Positions 1 through 10,285 are shown, counted from the stretch's first letter. The stretch: 13,384 nt of DNA from Pseudomonadota bacterium (GCA_021807845.1 JAKBCM010000022.1:1-13384), one strand, 5' to 3'. The notes: generated by a model not told the origin, from the sequence alone. Translations and numbers: made by a program.

Positions 1-1086
1 AGTCCTTTAGTAGTGGGGTGTGGAGATGCGACGAAAATGATTCACGACGGGCAAGAGGTGACAGTATCTTGCGCTGAAGGAGAAAATGGGTATGTTTATG
101 AAGGGATTTTGCCTTATGAACTGGTTCGTTTAGATGTTGATACGATGCCAGCACTTCCTGTCAAAGTCATGTTGAATGTCGGTAATCCTGAGCGTGCTTT
201 TGCATTTCAATCGATTCCAAATGAAGGTGTGGGGCTTGCCCGCCTTGAATTTTTAATTTCAAATACCATTGGTATTCATCCCAAAGCTTTGCTGCAATAT
301 GATGAACTCAAGGATGATGCATTAAAACAAATCATCGATGAAAAAACGGCGGCTTATCCATCACCTGTCGAATATTACATTGAGCGCTTGCAAGAAGGGA
401 TTGCGACGATTGCCGCAGCTTTTTACCCCAAACCCGTGATTGTTAGACTGTCTGATTTCAAGTCAAATGAATATGCCAATCTGATTGGAGGCAAACTCTA
501 CGAGCCCCATGAAGAAAATCCTATGCTTGGTTTTAGGGGCGCATCGCGTTATATATCACCCCATTTTGCCGATTGTTTTGCTTTGGAATGCATCGCTGTA
601 AAGCGGGTTCGTGAAGAGATGGGTTTGAACAATGTGGAAGTGATGATTCCATTTGTGAGAACGGTTTCTGAAGCCAAAAAAGTGATTGATGTGCTTCAAG
701 CACAGGGCCTTTCTCGCGGGAAAAATGGCTTACGTGTGATTATGATGTGTGAACTTCCTTCAAATGCATTACTGGCTCATGAGTTTTTAGAGTATTTTGA
801 TGGATTTTCTATCGGGTCAAATGATTTAACTCAATTGACTCTCGGACTAGATAGAGACTCAGGACTGGTTGCTTCTCAATTTGATGAGCGTGATAAAGCA
901 GTTAAAGCCTTGCTTCACATGGCGATTAGCGCCTGTAAGTCTCAGGGTAAATACATTGGTATTTGTGGTCAAGGGCCATCTGATCATCAGGATTTAGCGG
1001 AATGGTTGATGGAAGAGGGCATTGATAGTTTGTCTCTAAACCCAGACTCCGTGTTAGAAACGTGTTTATTTCTTGCCAAGCATTAA
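1..1086 (+). CDS. ppsA: Phosphoenolpyruvate synthase, C-terminal part (5' end outside window)
   Basis: PpsA makes phosphoenolpyruvate from pyruvate and ATP (with water, releasing AMP and phosphate), the entry step of gluconeogenesis from pyruvate, in the cytosol. The frame is open from base 1, so about 361 residues are visible of a protein usually near 790. The fragment opens at the end of the swivelling phosphohistidine domain (VVGCGDAT, then [13 protein letters not shown]); the phosphorylated histidine itself lies upstream of the window. The rest is the PEP/pyruvate-binding TIM barrel: GLARLEF (fragment residues 78-84), GFRGASRY (177-184), [14 protein letters not shown] with a probable metal-ligand Glu (E251), SIGSNDLTQ (272-279), and ICGQGPSDH with the proton-donor Cys (C322). 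The stop is 3 bases before the antiporter start, so both are probably on one transcript. The order of motifs matches PpsA better than pyruvate phosphate dikinase or PTS enzyme I. No frameshift is seen. Confidence 0.96.
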   Translation, partial: SPLVVGCGDATKMIHDGQEVTVSCAEGENGYVYEGILPYELVRLDVDTMPALPVKVMLNVGNPERAFAFQSIPNEGVGLARLEFLISNTIGIHPKALLQYDELKDDALKQIIDEKTAAYPSPVEYYIERLQEGIATIAAAFYPKPVIVRLSDFKSNEYANLIGGKLYEPHEENPMLGFRGASRYISPHFADCFALECIAVKRVREEMGLNNVEVMIPFVRTVSEAKKVIDVLQAQGLSRGKNGLRVIMMCELPSNALLAHEFLEYFDGFSIGSNDLTQLTLGLDRDSGLVASQFDERDKAVKALLHMAISACKSQGKYIGICGQGPSDHQDLAEWLMEEGIDSLSLNPDSVLETCLFLAKH

Positions 1087-1089
1087 ACG

Positions 1090-2457
1090 ATGATGCCTTC
1101 TGTCAATCACATTGATTCAGTGTCTTCTGTCATCTTATGGGTTACTTGTATCTATTTGTTTGGAGTGATTGGTCGATATGTTGCCCTGCGATTAAAACAG
1201 CCTGGTGTATTGGGCGAATTGTTGATGGGGATATTGGTCGGTAATATCTGCTATTATTTTGGCATGCAACTTGCCATTATCCTTCGAGAAGGTTCGTCTG
1301 TATTTACCATTATGCGAGATGTTTTATCAGGCGTGCCTCTTGGAGCGGCCATCGCATCAAGCATCAAAGATCCGCACACTGCAGCGTTAGTGATGAGTGC
1401 CTTGAGTAGTGTTCAGGGCATTGATTTGATCAAAATTGCATATGTTGCGGATACCTTCTCTCGGTATGGCATTATTTTTTTATTATTTATGGTGGGGTTA
1501 GAAAGCTCACTTTCCCAACTGAGGAGCACTGGACGCGAGTCATTTCAGGTTGCAGTCATTGGTGTGGTGGGGCCCATTGTGCTGGGATTATTGATAACCA
1601 TACTTGTGATTCCTAATGCTCCCTTCAATACGCATATTTTTGTCGCAGCGACTTTGTGTGCTACCAGTGTCGGCATCACAGCTCGTGTGCTGAAAGAAAT
1701 GAAACAATTACACACACGAGAAGCATCAACCATTCTTGGTGCTGCCATGATTGATGATATTTTAGGTTTGGTGATCTTGGCGATTGTCAGTAGTCTTGTC
1801 ATCAATGGGGTCGTCAGTTTTACAAGTATCTTGCAAATGATTGTGTTTGCTTTGGTGTTTTTTGTGGCGGTATTACTCATAGGTCCTTGGATATTACGAA
1901 AAGCGGTGCTCTTTTTTTCATTTCTTGAGCCTTGGGAAGCAAAACTCAGTATTACTTTTTTATTTGTCATGTTTCTTTCTTGGGCAGCAACCTTGGTGCA
2001 GTTGGCAACGATAATTGGTGCTTTTGCTGCTGGCATCATTATTCATGATGGTTTTTTTGACAATAAAGACAAGCCTTTAAAAAATGCTGTGGGGATCAAA
2101 GAGTTGGTTGCGCCTTTAGAGGCACTGTTGGCTCCGTTATTTTTTATGTTGATTGGTATTCAAGTCAAATTAGAATCATTTTTTGATTGGCACTTATTTG
2201 TGCTGGCGAGTGCATTAATTGTTGCTGCAATTCTCGGTAAATTATTCAGTGGTTTAGGGGGGCATCGAAAAGATGATCGATTTTTGATTGGGATAGGGAT
2301 GTTACCTCGAGGTGAAGTGGGTTTGGTTTTTGCATCCGCTGGGAAAACATTTGGTGTGATCAACGATGAAGTATTTTCGGCGATTATTTTGATGGTCATC
2401 GTCACCACTTTTCTTGCTCCCATATGGCTGAATGCTCGATTTAGAGGCAAGAGGTGA
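1090..2457 (+). CDS. CPA2-family cation:proton antiporter (Kef/NapA-like membrane domain)
   Basis: This is a 455-residue, very hydrophobic inner-membrane protein with the Na+/H+ exchanger fold of the CPA2 family and about 12 predicted membrane segments. Family marks are GVLGELLMGILVGN (39-52), FLLFMVGLESSLSQLR (130-145), TSVGITARVLKEM (192-204) and AAMIDDILGLV (218-228). The last carries the adjacent Asp pair D222-D223 that binds the ion in NapA-like exchangers. The protein ends right after the membrane domain, with no TrkA/RCK nucleotide-binding domain, so it is not a full KefB/KefC. Residues about 58-122 form an unusually long segment between the second and third helices, where relatives usually have a short loop. 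Two in-frame ATG codons (1090, 1093) are possible starts and no strong ribosome site separates them. The last codon overlaps a possible GTG start of nadC. The ion carried (Na+ or K+) cannot be read from the sequence. Confidence 0.9.
   Translation: MMPSVNHIDSVSSVILWVTCIYLFGVIGRYVALRLKQPGVLGELLMGILVGNICYYFGMQLAIILREGSSVFTIMRDVLSGVPLGAAIASSIKDPHTAALVMSALSSVQGIDLIKIAYVADTFSRYGIIFLLFMVGLESSLSQLRSTGRESFQVAVIGVVGPIVLGLLITILVIPNAPFNTHIFVAATLCATSVGITARVLKEMKQLHTREASTILGAAMIDDILGLVILAIVSSLVINGVVSFTSILQMIVFALVFFVAVLLIGPWILRKAVLFFSFLEPWEAKLSITFLFVMFLSWAATLVQLATIIGAFAAGIIIHDGFFDNKDKPLKNAVGIKELVAPLEALLAPLFFMLIGIQVKLESFFDWHLFVLASALIVAAILGKLFSGLGGHRKDDRFLIGIGMLPRGEVGLVFASAGKTFGVINDEVFSAIILMVIVTTFLAPIWLNARFRGKR
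2450..2454 (+). promoter_or_regulatory. Ribosome binding site AGAGG for nadC
   Basis: AGAGG sits 5 bases before the ATG at 2460 and inside the last codons of the antiporter gene. It supports ATG 2460 over the in-frame GTG at 2454, although another AGAGG at 2442-2446 could serve the GTG. Confidence 0.5.
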
Positions 2458-2459
2458 CT

Positions 2460-3302
2460 ATGGAACTCAAAAAAGAGGATATCATCAAAGATGTAGAGCG
2501 AGCCTTGAATGAGGATGTTGGTACGGGAGATGTGACCGCCTCACTCATACCTGTTGATTTGATTGGAGAGGCTAAGATCATTTCACGAGAACCAATGTTG
2601 GTCTGCGGAAAACCTTGGGTAGAAGAAACTTTTCATCGCATCGATAAGGATATTCACATACATTGGGAAGTTGATGAAGGAGAATGGCGGAGTGAGCCTT
2701 CAACCTTATGTTTTATCAAGGGACGAGCACAAAGCATTTTAACTGCGGAGCGTACCGCACTCAATTTTATGCAAACGTTATCAGCAACTGCGACTGAAAC
2801 ATACCATTATCTCCTTCAATTGCAAGGGCTTCACACGCGACTGTTGGATACACGTAAAACACTGCCTGGATTACGCGTTGCGCAGAAGTATGCGGTTGCT
2901 TGTGCAGGGGGCATGAATCATCGTTTTGGTTTATATGATGCATATTTAATCAAAGAAAATCATATTTTAGTGGCAGGGTCGATTACCAAAGCCATCAACA
3001 AGGCAAGAGAGGCGGGGCCTCATCTCATGATAGAAGTTGAAGTGGAAACCCTAGCGGAATTCGAAGAAGCCATCGAATGTAAGTCTGATAGAATCATGTT
3101 GAATAATTTTAGTCTTCCAATGATGGTGCAGGCCGTTTCGATGAATCAGCCAAAACAATGTGAATTAGAAGTCTCAGGGGGAATTGGTTTGGATAACATT
3201 CGTTCGGTTGCTGAAACTGCGGTAGATTATATTTCTGTAGGTGCCATTACAAAATCGATACGCGCGATAGATTTAAGTTTATTGTTCATTAAGGACAAAT
3301 GA
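2460..3302 (+). CDS. nadC: Quinolinate phosphoribosyltransferase (decarboxylating)
   Basis: NadC converts quinolinate and PRPP to nicotinate mononucleotide, CO2 and pyrophosphate, the third step of de novo NAD synthesis, in the cytosol. From ATG 2460 the protein has 280 residues, normal for the family. Motifs run in the expected order: LNEDVGTGDVTA near the N terminus, AERTALNF, LDTRKTLPGLR, KYAVACAGGMNHR, GLYDAYLIKENH, EVEVETL, IMLNNF, LEVSGGI and YISVGAITKS. These include the Arg, Lys and His residues that bind quinolinate and PRPP and the acidic residues of the barrel. An alternative GTG start at 2454 would add two residues and overlap the antiporter stop; ATG 2460 has the better placed AGAGG. 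The stop overlaps the start of the next gene. nadA and nadB are not nearby, so the earlier pathway steps are encoded elsewhere or are missing. Confidence 0.95.
   Translation: MELKKEDIIKDVERALNEDVGTGDVTASLIPVDLIGEAKIISREPMLVCGKPWVEETFHRIDKDIHIHWEVDEGEWRSEPSTLCFIKGRAQSILTAERTALNFMQTLSATATETYHYLLQLQGLHTRLLDTRKTLPGLRVAQKYAVACAGGMNHRFGLYDAYLIKENHILVAGSITKAINKAREAGPHLMIEVEVETLAEFEEAIECKSDRIMLNNFSLPMMVQAVSMNQPKQCELEVSGGIGLDNIRSVAETAVDYISVGAITKSIRAIDLSLLFIKDK
3291..3295 (+). promoter_or_regulatory. Ribosome binding site AAGGA for the MurG-like gene
   Basis: AAGGA lies in the last codons of nadC. It is 3 bases from ATG 3299 and 6 bases from ATG 3302, so the second ATG has the more usual spacing. That start overlaps the nadC stop by one base (TGATG), a common translational-coupling arrangement. 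Confidence 0.5.
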
Positions 3303-4381
3303 TGACGCATAAAATCGTATTCACCGGAGGGGGAACGGCCGGCCATGTGACGCCTAATCTTGCGTTGATTGAAGTATTGCAACAAGAACACTGGCAAATC
3401 GATTATATGGGATCATATGAAGGGATTGAAAAATCGATGATATCAGCTCTGAATCTGCCTTATCATGGAGTCAGTGGCGGCAAATTACGCCGATATTTTA
3501 GTTGGAAAAATTTTTTTGATCCCTTCAAAATCATAGTGGGGATTTTGCAGGCCTATCGTATTCTTCACCAAATCAAGCCAGATGTTGTCTTTTCTAAAGG
3601 TGGATTTGTGGCTTTTCCCATTGTGGTCGGGGCTTGGTTAAATCGTATTCCTGTTGTGGCTCATGAATCTGATATCAGCCCAGGCCTAGCTAATCGATTG
3701 AGTTTTCCCTTTGTGGATAAAATTTGTGTGACGTTTTCACTGGCTAAAGACCATTTTAAAAAACAAGATAAAGTTGAAGTAACAGGCACACCCATTCGTC
3801 AACAGTTGTTCAGGGGAGATAAAGATAAAGGGTTGTCAATTTGTGGATTTAATGATCAAAAACCATGTTTACTGGTGGTGGGTGGTAGTCAAGGTGCTGA
3901 GTCCTTGAATCAATGTGTGCGACAAGCATTAGATCATTTGTTGGAAAAATATCAGATCATCCATTTATGCGGTAAAAACAAAATTGACCCTATATTAACC
4001 AATAAAACCGGGTACTGTCAGTTTGAGTATGCAAATGAAGAGTTAGCAGATTTATTTGCTGCAAGTGATCTTATCATTTCACGAGCAGGTGCTAATTCTT
4101 TATATGAAATATTAGCCCTTGCAAAACCGCATGTGTTAATCCCTCTGTCGCAAAAAGTCAGCCGTGGGGATCAAGTACAAAATGCGCATTACTTTGAGCA
4201 AAAAGGGATAAGTATTGTGGTCGCTGAAGAGCAATTAAACCCAGAAACATTGTGTGCTTCAGTGGAAGAGGTGAATAAAAATAAAACTCAGTTGATTAAA
4301 AAAATAAAAGCATTGGCTATTGAGTCTGCCACTATAAAAATTATTAATATTATCAAAGAGAAAGCACATGCTAAACCCTGA
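3302..4381 (+). CDS. MurG-family UDP-GlcNAc glycosyltransferase, divergent paralogue type
   Basis: MurG transfers GlcNAc from UDP-GlcNAc to lipid I at the inner face of the cytoplasmic membrane, giving lipid II. This 359-residue protein has the full two-domain GT-B length. The N-terminal signature is FTGGGTAGHVTPNLALI (residues 7-23) and a middle motif is FSKGGFVAFP (97-106). The sugar-nucleotide side has GGSQGAESLN (194-203) and SRAGANSLYEILA (260-272). Three places depart from housekeeping MurG: HESDISPGLAN where HEQN...GLTN is usual, SRGDQVQNA (287-295) where (N/H)QxxNA is usual, and a block GKLRRYFSWKNFFDPFK (60-76). From memory these match a second MurG type found in Firmicutes. It may be a second MurG beside one in the dcw cluster, or a transferase for another lipid-linked acceptor; I therefore leave the symbol empty. 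Alternative start ATG 3299. It overlaps the next gene by 14 bases. Confidence 0.88.
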   Translation: MTHKIVFTGGGTAGHVTPNLALIEVLQQEHWQIDYMGSYEGIEKSMISALNLPYHGVSGGKLRRYFSWKNFFDPFKIIVGILQAYRILHQIKPDVVFSKGGFVAFPIVVGAWLNRIPVVAHESDISPGLANRLSFPFVDKICVTFSLAKDHFKKQDKVEVTGTPIRQQLFRGDKDKGLSICGFNDQKPCLLVVGGSQGAESLNQCVRQALDHLLEKYQIIHLCGKNKIDPILTNKTGYCQFEYANEELADLFAASDLIISRAGANSLYEILALAKPHVLIPLSQKVSRGDQVQNAHYFEQKGISIVVAEEQLNPETLCASVEEVNKNKTQLIKKIKALAIESATIKIINIIKEKAHAKP

Positions 4382-5783
4382 TACACTCTTCGATTTTATC
4401 GAAAAAAAATGGCAAAGTGACATCATACCAAGTCTGATGGACTATATAAAAATCCCTAATAAATCGCCTCACTTTGATGCAAAATGGGAAGAGCATGGTT
4501 ATATGGATGAGGCCCTTTTTCATATTGCGCATTGGTGTAAGGCGCATGGTCCAAAAGACATGATACAAGATGTGCTTCGAATACCAGGTAAAACCCCTTT
4601 GCTATTGATGGAAATTCCGGGTCAGATTGATGAAACGGTTTTGCTTTATGGTCATTTAGATAAACAACCAGAAATGACTGGGTGGAAACCAGGACGGGGT
4701 CCTTGGCAGCCAGTTTTAGAAGAGGGTACTCGTCTTTATGGGCGAGGAGGCGCTGATGATGGGTACGCCGCTTATGCTGCCATCACCGCTATTCGAGCAC
4801 TGGAAGAGCAAGGGTTACCACACCCAAGGTGTGTGGTGATCATTGAAGCTTGCGAAGAAAGCGGTAGTTATGACTTGCCTGATTACATTGAAGCGCATAA
4901 GGCACGGATTGGTCTACCTTCCCTGGTGATTTGTCTTGATTCAGGTGCGGGCAACTATGAGCAGTTATGGATGACCACCTCCTTAAGAGGAAATATTGTA
5001 GGCGAATTATCTGTTGAGTTGATTCAGGAAGGGCTGCATTCTGGATACGCCAGTGGTATCGTTGCAGATAGTTTTCGGGTGGCAAGGTCACTGATTAGCC
5101 GGGTGGAAGATGATGTCAGTGGTGAGATAAAATTGCCTGATCTTTTTTGTGACATTCCTACTGAAAGAGTGCTAGAAGCGCAATTTTGTGCATCAGTCCT
5201 TGGTAAGCAAGTCTATCAAGCCTTTCCTTTTTGTCCGGGTACTAAACCTGTAACGGATGACATTGCAGAGCTCATTTTAAATCGAACTTGGCGTCCTGCA
5301 TTGACTGTGACTGGCGCATCAGGATTTCCATCGATTGCTGATGCTGGTAATGTCATCCGTCCTCAAACGGTCTTGAAACTATCGATGCGTATTCCTCCAA
5401 CCGTGTGCCCTAAACAAGCATCTCTGGCTTTAACGGAGGCTTTTACCACCAACCCACCTTATGGCGCAAAGGTGTCTTTTCATACGAATGATGGTTCTAA
5501 GGGTTGGCATTCACCATTATTGTCTGAAAGACTGTTAAAAGAAGTGGAGGAGGCATCCACTCTCTTTTTTAAAAAATCTGCCGTTTATATGGGTGAGGGC
5601 GGGACAATCCCCTTTATGGGGATGTTAGGCGAGCAATTCCCAAATGCAGAGTTTGTCATCACAGGTGTTCTAGGTCCGGGTTCAAATGCGCATGGCCCAA
5701 ATGAGTTTTTGCATATTGAGATGGCTAAAAAAATAACATCTTGTGTATCGTATATTCTTTACAACCATTTTGTCAGGATTTAA
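4368..5783 (+). CDS. M20 family zinc metallopeptidase (dipeptidase/deacylase type)
   Basis: This is a 471-residue di-metal amidohydrolase of the M20 peptidase family, a cytosolic group that cleaves dipeptides or N-acyl amino acids. All metal and catalytic positions are visible: YGHLDKQP (H96, D98), GRGGADDGYAA (D130-D131, bridging Asp), EACEESGS (E163 base, E164 ligand), CLDSG (D191) and NAHGPNEFL (H442). The inserted dimerisation domain (about 205-330) carries GLHSGYASG with the His that usually reaches the partner active site. Sequence between the motifs resembles the long M20 dipeptidases (carnosinase/DUG1-like) more than DapE or ArgE. The start lies 14 bases inside the MurG-like gene, with AAAGAG about 7 bases upstream, so translation is probably coupled. 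There is no signal peptide. Activity on cell-wall peptides is possible from context but not shown. Confidence 0.92.
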   Translation: MLNPDTLFDFIEKKWQSDIIPSLMDYIKIPNKSPHFDAKWEEHGYMDEALFHIAHWCKAHGPKDMIQDVLRIPGKTPLLLMEIPGQIDETVLLYGHLDKQPEMTGWKPGRGPWQPVLEEGTRLYGRGGADDGYAAYAAITAIRALEEQGLPHPRCVVIIEACEESGSYDLPDYIEAHKARIGLPSLVICLDSGAGNYEQLWMTTSLRGNIVGELSVELIQEGLHSGYASGIVADSFRVARSLISRVEDDVSGEIKLPDLFCDIPTERVLEAQFCASVLGKQVYQAFPFCPGTKPVTDDIAELILNRTWRPALTVTGASGFPSIADAGNVIRPQTVLKLSMRIPPTVCPKQASLALTEAFTTNPPYGAKVSFHTNDGSKGWHSPLLSERLLKEVEEASTLFFKKSAVYMGEGGTIPFMGMLGEQFPNAEFVITGVLGPGSNAHGPNEFLHIEMAKKITSCVSYILYNHFVRI

Positions 5784-7777
<1,994 letters not shown>

Positions 7778-7781
<4 letters not shown>

Positions 7782-8260
7782 TGACGAAAAATATTCGTTT
7801 GTTACTGTCTTTAATAGGCGTTTTTGTGCTGATTATCGTCCCCTTGCCAGAAATGATTTCGGGATTACGACCACCTTGGATGCTGTTGTTTGTACTATAC
7901 ATTCAGTTTTTTTTACCAAACTATTTTAGTATTACTTTATTGTTTCTCTTTGGGTTATGCTTAGATGTATTATTATCTACAGTGATAGGAGTACATGCGT
8001 TTGCACTGGTATTGACGACTTGGATAGCTTCTGGGAAAGCTCGAAGGTTTCATTTTTTTTCAATATTCCAACAAATGATGTTGATTGCACCCATTTGTTT
8101 CATTTACCAGTTCACTATGTATGTCATTGATGCATTTTTGGGTTATAGCAACGGGATTTGGATGATTTTTGCTAATGTTGGGATCAGTACCATGTGTTGG
8201 CCATGGTTCCAATGGCTCATGGCCAAAAAGCCAACGAAGATTCAGGCTAGAGTGTATTAA
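7778..8260 (+). CDS. mreD: Rod-shape-determining membrane protein MreD
   Basis: MreD is the small integral membrane member of the elongasome and associates with MreC in the inner membrane. The 160-residue product is almost entirely hydrophobic with five or so membrane segments. It holds the family marks RPPWMLLFVLYIQFFLPN (31-48) and FGLCLDVLLSTVIGVHA (58-74), then a basic C terminus (about 149-158). Length matches E. coli MreD (162). The start overlaps the mreC stop as ATGA; a second in-frame ATG at 7781 is equally possible, with GAG at 7770-7772 as a weak ribosome site for either. It completes the mreBCD set and is 26 bases before the next gene, so transcription may continue downstream. Confidence 0.95.
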
Positions 8261-8286
8261 TTTATATATTTCATAAGTGGCGTACA

Positions 8287-8982
8287 ATGAAAACTATCGT
8301 ATCAACTGTGCTGTTATGTCTTTGCTCATTGCTGACTTCTTGTATTGATCTTGCAACCAATGATGGCAAAAATAAAACTGCGAGTCTTAAAAATACCCGC
8401 TATCCCAAAGGAATTGTTTATACCATGCGTGGAGGCTTAGGCGGGGTATTTAGTAAGGGAATGAATCATTTGGAGGACACATTATATAATGATTATCAGA
8501 TCCATACTTCAAGTACCGTGTGGTATAAGGCAAGCGCGCTGAGTCGATATATCATCAAACATTATAATACACCCGAATTACAGGGGCCTATCATTTTGGT
8601 TGGTCATTCGCTGGGAGCCAATGAACAAATCAAAGTGGCAAGGGATCTCTATCGAGCGAATATCCCAGTACCATTACTGATCACGATAGATGCAGTATCG
8701 CCACTACCCGTTCCGCCTAATGTAACAGAAGCAGTAAATATCTATAAACCTTCATTTGTTCCTATGTTTAGTGGTTTAAAATTACATGCGGTAGATAGTC
8801 AGCGAACGACTATTATGAATTTGAATGTGGACTCAATGAAAAATGCAAATGGAGGACGTCGTGGATATTATGTAAATCATTTTACAATTGATAAGGATAA
8901 AGTGGTTCAACTGATCATGGTTGAGAAGATATTGGAAACGATGAAAAAATATAATCAAAATAATCATGAAAAAAAATCTTAG
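8287..8982 (+). CDS. Predicted lipoprotein with alpha/beta-hydrolase (lipase/esterase-like) fold
   Basis: The product is a 231-residue exported protein. Residues 1-18 form a short lipoprotein signal peptide (one Lys, then a hydrophobic core) ending in the lipobox LLTSC, so C19 would be lipidated; the +2 residue is Ile, not Asp, which predicts sorting to the outer membrane. The mature part has an alpha/beta-hydrolase nucleophile elbow, ILVGHSLGAN with S108 (GHSLG, 106-110). Likely triad partners are D135 (TIDAVSPLP) and H198 (VNHFTID). YTMRGGLGGVFSKGM (45-59) is a plausible oxyanion/lid region. No lid domain is visible and the protein is small. Substrate is unknown; a short-chain esterase, lipase or thioesterase is equally possible. 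AAGTGG about 7 bases upstream is a weak ribosome site. The end overlaps the FMO gene by 17 bases. Confidence 0.75.
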   Translation: MKTIVSTVLLCLCSLLTSCIDLATNDGKNKTASLKNTRYPKGIVYTMRGGLGGVFSKGMNHLEDTLYNDYQIHTSSTVWYKASALSRYIIKHYNTPELQGPIILVGHSLGANEQIKVARDLYRANIPVPLLITIDAVSPLPVPPNVTEAVNIYKPSFVPMFSGLKLHAVDSQRTTIMNLNVDSMKNANGGRRGYYVNHFTIDKDKVVQLIMVEKILETMKKYNQNNHEKKS

Positions 8983-10285
8983 TGTTAAAGATTCACCAAA
9001 GATCTGTATTATTGGCGCAGGGCCTTCTGGAATCACTGCAGCCAAGAACTTATTGCAACAAAACTTAACTCATTTTACGGTATTTGAGAAAAACAATCAG
9101 TTAGGTGGAAATTGGGTTTATGATGAGCTAGGACGTCATTCTAGTATTTATGAAACGACTCATATCATTAGTTCAAAGCGAATGTCTGAGTACGAAGATT
9201 TTCCAATGCCTTATGAATATCCTGATTACCCCTCACATCGTCAACTATTACAGTATTTTAATCAATATGCTGACCATTTTGGAGTCAAAGACTTTATACG
9301 ATTTAATACGTGTGTAGCTGATGTCAAACAAGAGGAAAATCAACAATGGACCGTAGCATATCGAGATGCTTCTGGTGACCATAAGGAATGGTTTGATTAT
9401 GTACTGGTTGCCAATGGTCATCATTGGGATCCTATCCAACCCACTTACCCTGGGCATTTTAGTGGAAATATTCTTCACGCACATGAATATAAAAAAGCAC
9501 TGCCTTTTAAAAATCAACGGGTGTTAGTGGTGGGGGGAGGAAACTCTGCCTGTGATATTGCGGTAGAGGTAGCGCGTATTGCCACCAAAACTTGTATTAG
9601 CATGCGCCGAGGTCAACATGTTTTTCCTAAGTTTATTTGTGGAAAGCCAACAGATATCGCTTTTTCAACCATCAATTGGATGCCGTTTTGGTGTCAACAA
9701 CTGTTAACCACAGCAGTGATTCGAATTTTACAAGGTCGATATAAAAAGTATCATTTACAAAAACCACTGGGTAAACCGTTAGAGGTCCATCCAACCATTA
9801 ACTCTGAGCTTTTATATTTTATTCGTCACGGCAAAATTTATCCTCGGCAGGGCATTGCACGGTTTGAAGGTGATTATGTTTATTTTGTCGATGGGAAAAA
9901 AGAGGCCTTTGATACCATCATTTATGCGACAGGGTATCGCATCACGTTTCCTTTTTTTAATAAGGATTTGGTTGATTTCAGTATGTTGACGCATATCCCT
10001 CTCTATCGAAAAATGATTCATCCAACGCTTGAGCGGCTATTTTTTATCGGTTTATTTCAACCCCAAGGTTGCATTTGGCCGCTCGCTGATTATCAAGCAA
10101 AAATAGCAGCGAACATTATCTCAGGAAAGTTGACTATCCCTCGCGATTTGAATCATCACATCGACAAGGAAATCAAAAACATACGTCAACGTTTTAAAGA
10201 CAATACCAGACACGCGTTGGAAGTTGATTATAAAACGTTTCGTGATCAACTTTTAAAAGAATTGAAAAAAGTAACCACTCATTAA
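8966..10285 (+). CDS. Flavin-containing monooxygenase (FMO family, class B)
   Basis: FMO enzymes use FAD, NADPH and O2 to oxygenate soft nucleophiles (amines, sulfides) in small molecules. The 439-residue protein has the complete FMO layout: FAD Rossmann motif IGAGPSG (16-22) with the ribose-binding Glu in FEKN (E41), GGNW (47-50), the FMO signature F-x-G-x3-H-x3-Y (F165 to Y175, [11 protein letters not shown]), NADPH motif [10 protein letters not shown] (188-197) and the ATGY motif (321-324). The segment [14 protein letters not shown] and a C-terminal HALEVDY element resemble eukaryotic FMOs and fit N/S-oxygenation rather than Baeyer-Villiger activity. No signal peptide is present, so it is cytosolic. 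The ATG has no recognisable ribosome site and lies inside the preceding gene, which suggests coupled translation. The substrate cannot be told. Confidence 0.9.
   Translation: MKKNLSVKDSPKICIIGAGPSGITAAKNLLQQNLTHFTVFEKNNQLGGNWVYDELGRHSSIYETTHIISSKRMSEYEDFPMPYEYPDYPSHRQLLQYFNQYADHFGVKDFIRFNTCVADVKQEENQQWTVAYRDASGDHKEWFDYVLVANGHHWDPIQPTYPGHFSGNILHAHEYKKALPFKNQRVLVVGGGNSACDIAVEVARIATKTCISMRRGQHVFPKFICGKPTDIAFSTINWMPFWCQQLLTTAVIRILQGRYKKYHLQKPLGKPLEVHPTINSELLYFIRHGKIYPRQGIARFEGDYVYFVDGKKEAFDTIIYATGYRITFPFFNKDLVDFSMLTHIPLYRKMIHPTLERLFFIGLFQPQGCIWPLADYQAKIAANIISGKLTIPRDLNHHIDKEIKNIRQRFKDNTRHALEVDYKTFRDQLLKELKKVTTH

Noticed and set aside
1545..2039. Minus-strand open frame of 164 codons opposite the antiporter
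   Set aside because: Its Lys/Thr/Met-rich product is the expected shadow of hydrophobic codons on the other strand; no start signal or motif is seen.
4817..4837. Inverted repeat ACCACACC-CAA-GGTGTGTGGT that could form a hairpin
   Set aside because: It lies inside the M20 gene and encodes family-typical residues (LPHPRCVV) before a strand leading to the EES motif; no T run follows, and no relation to a gene end is seen.
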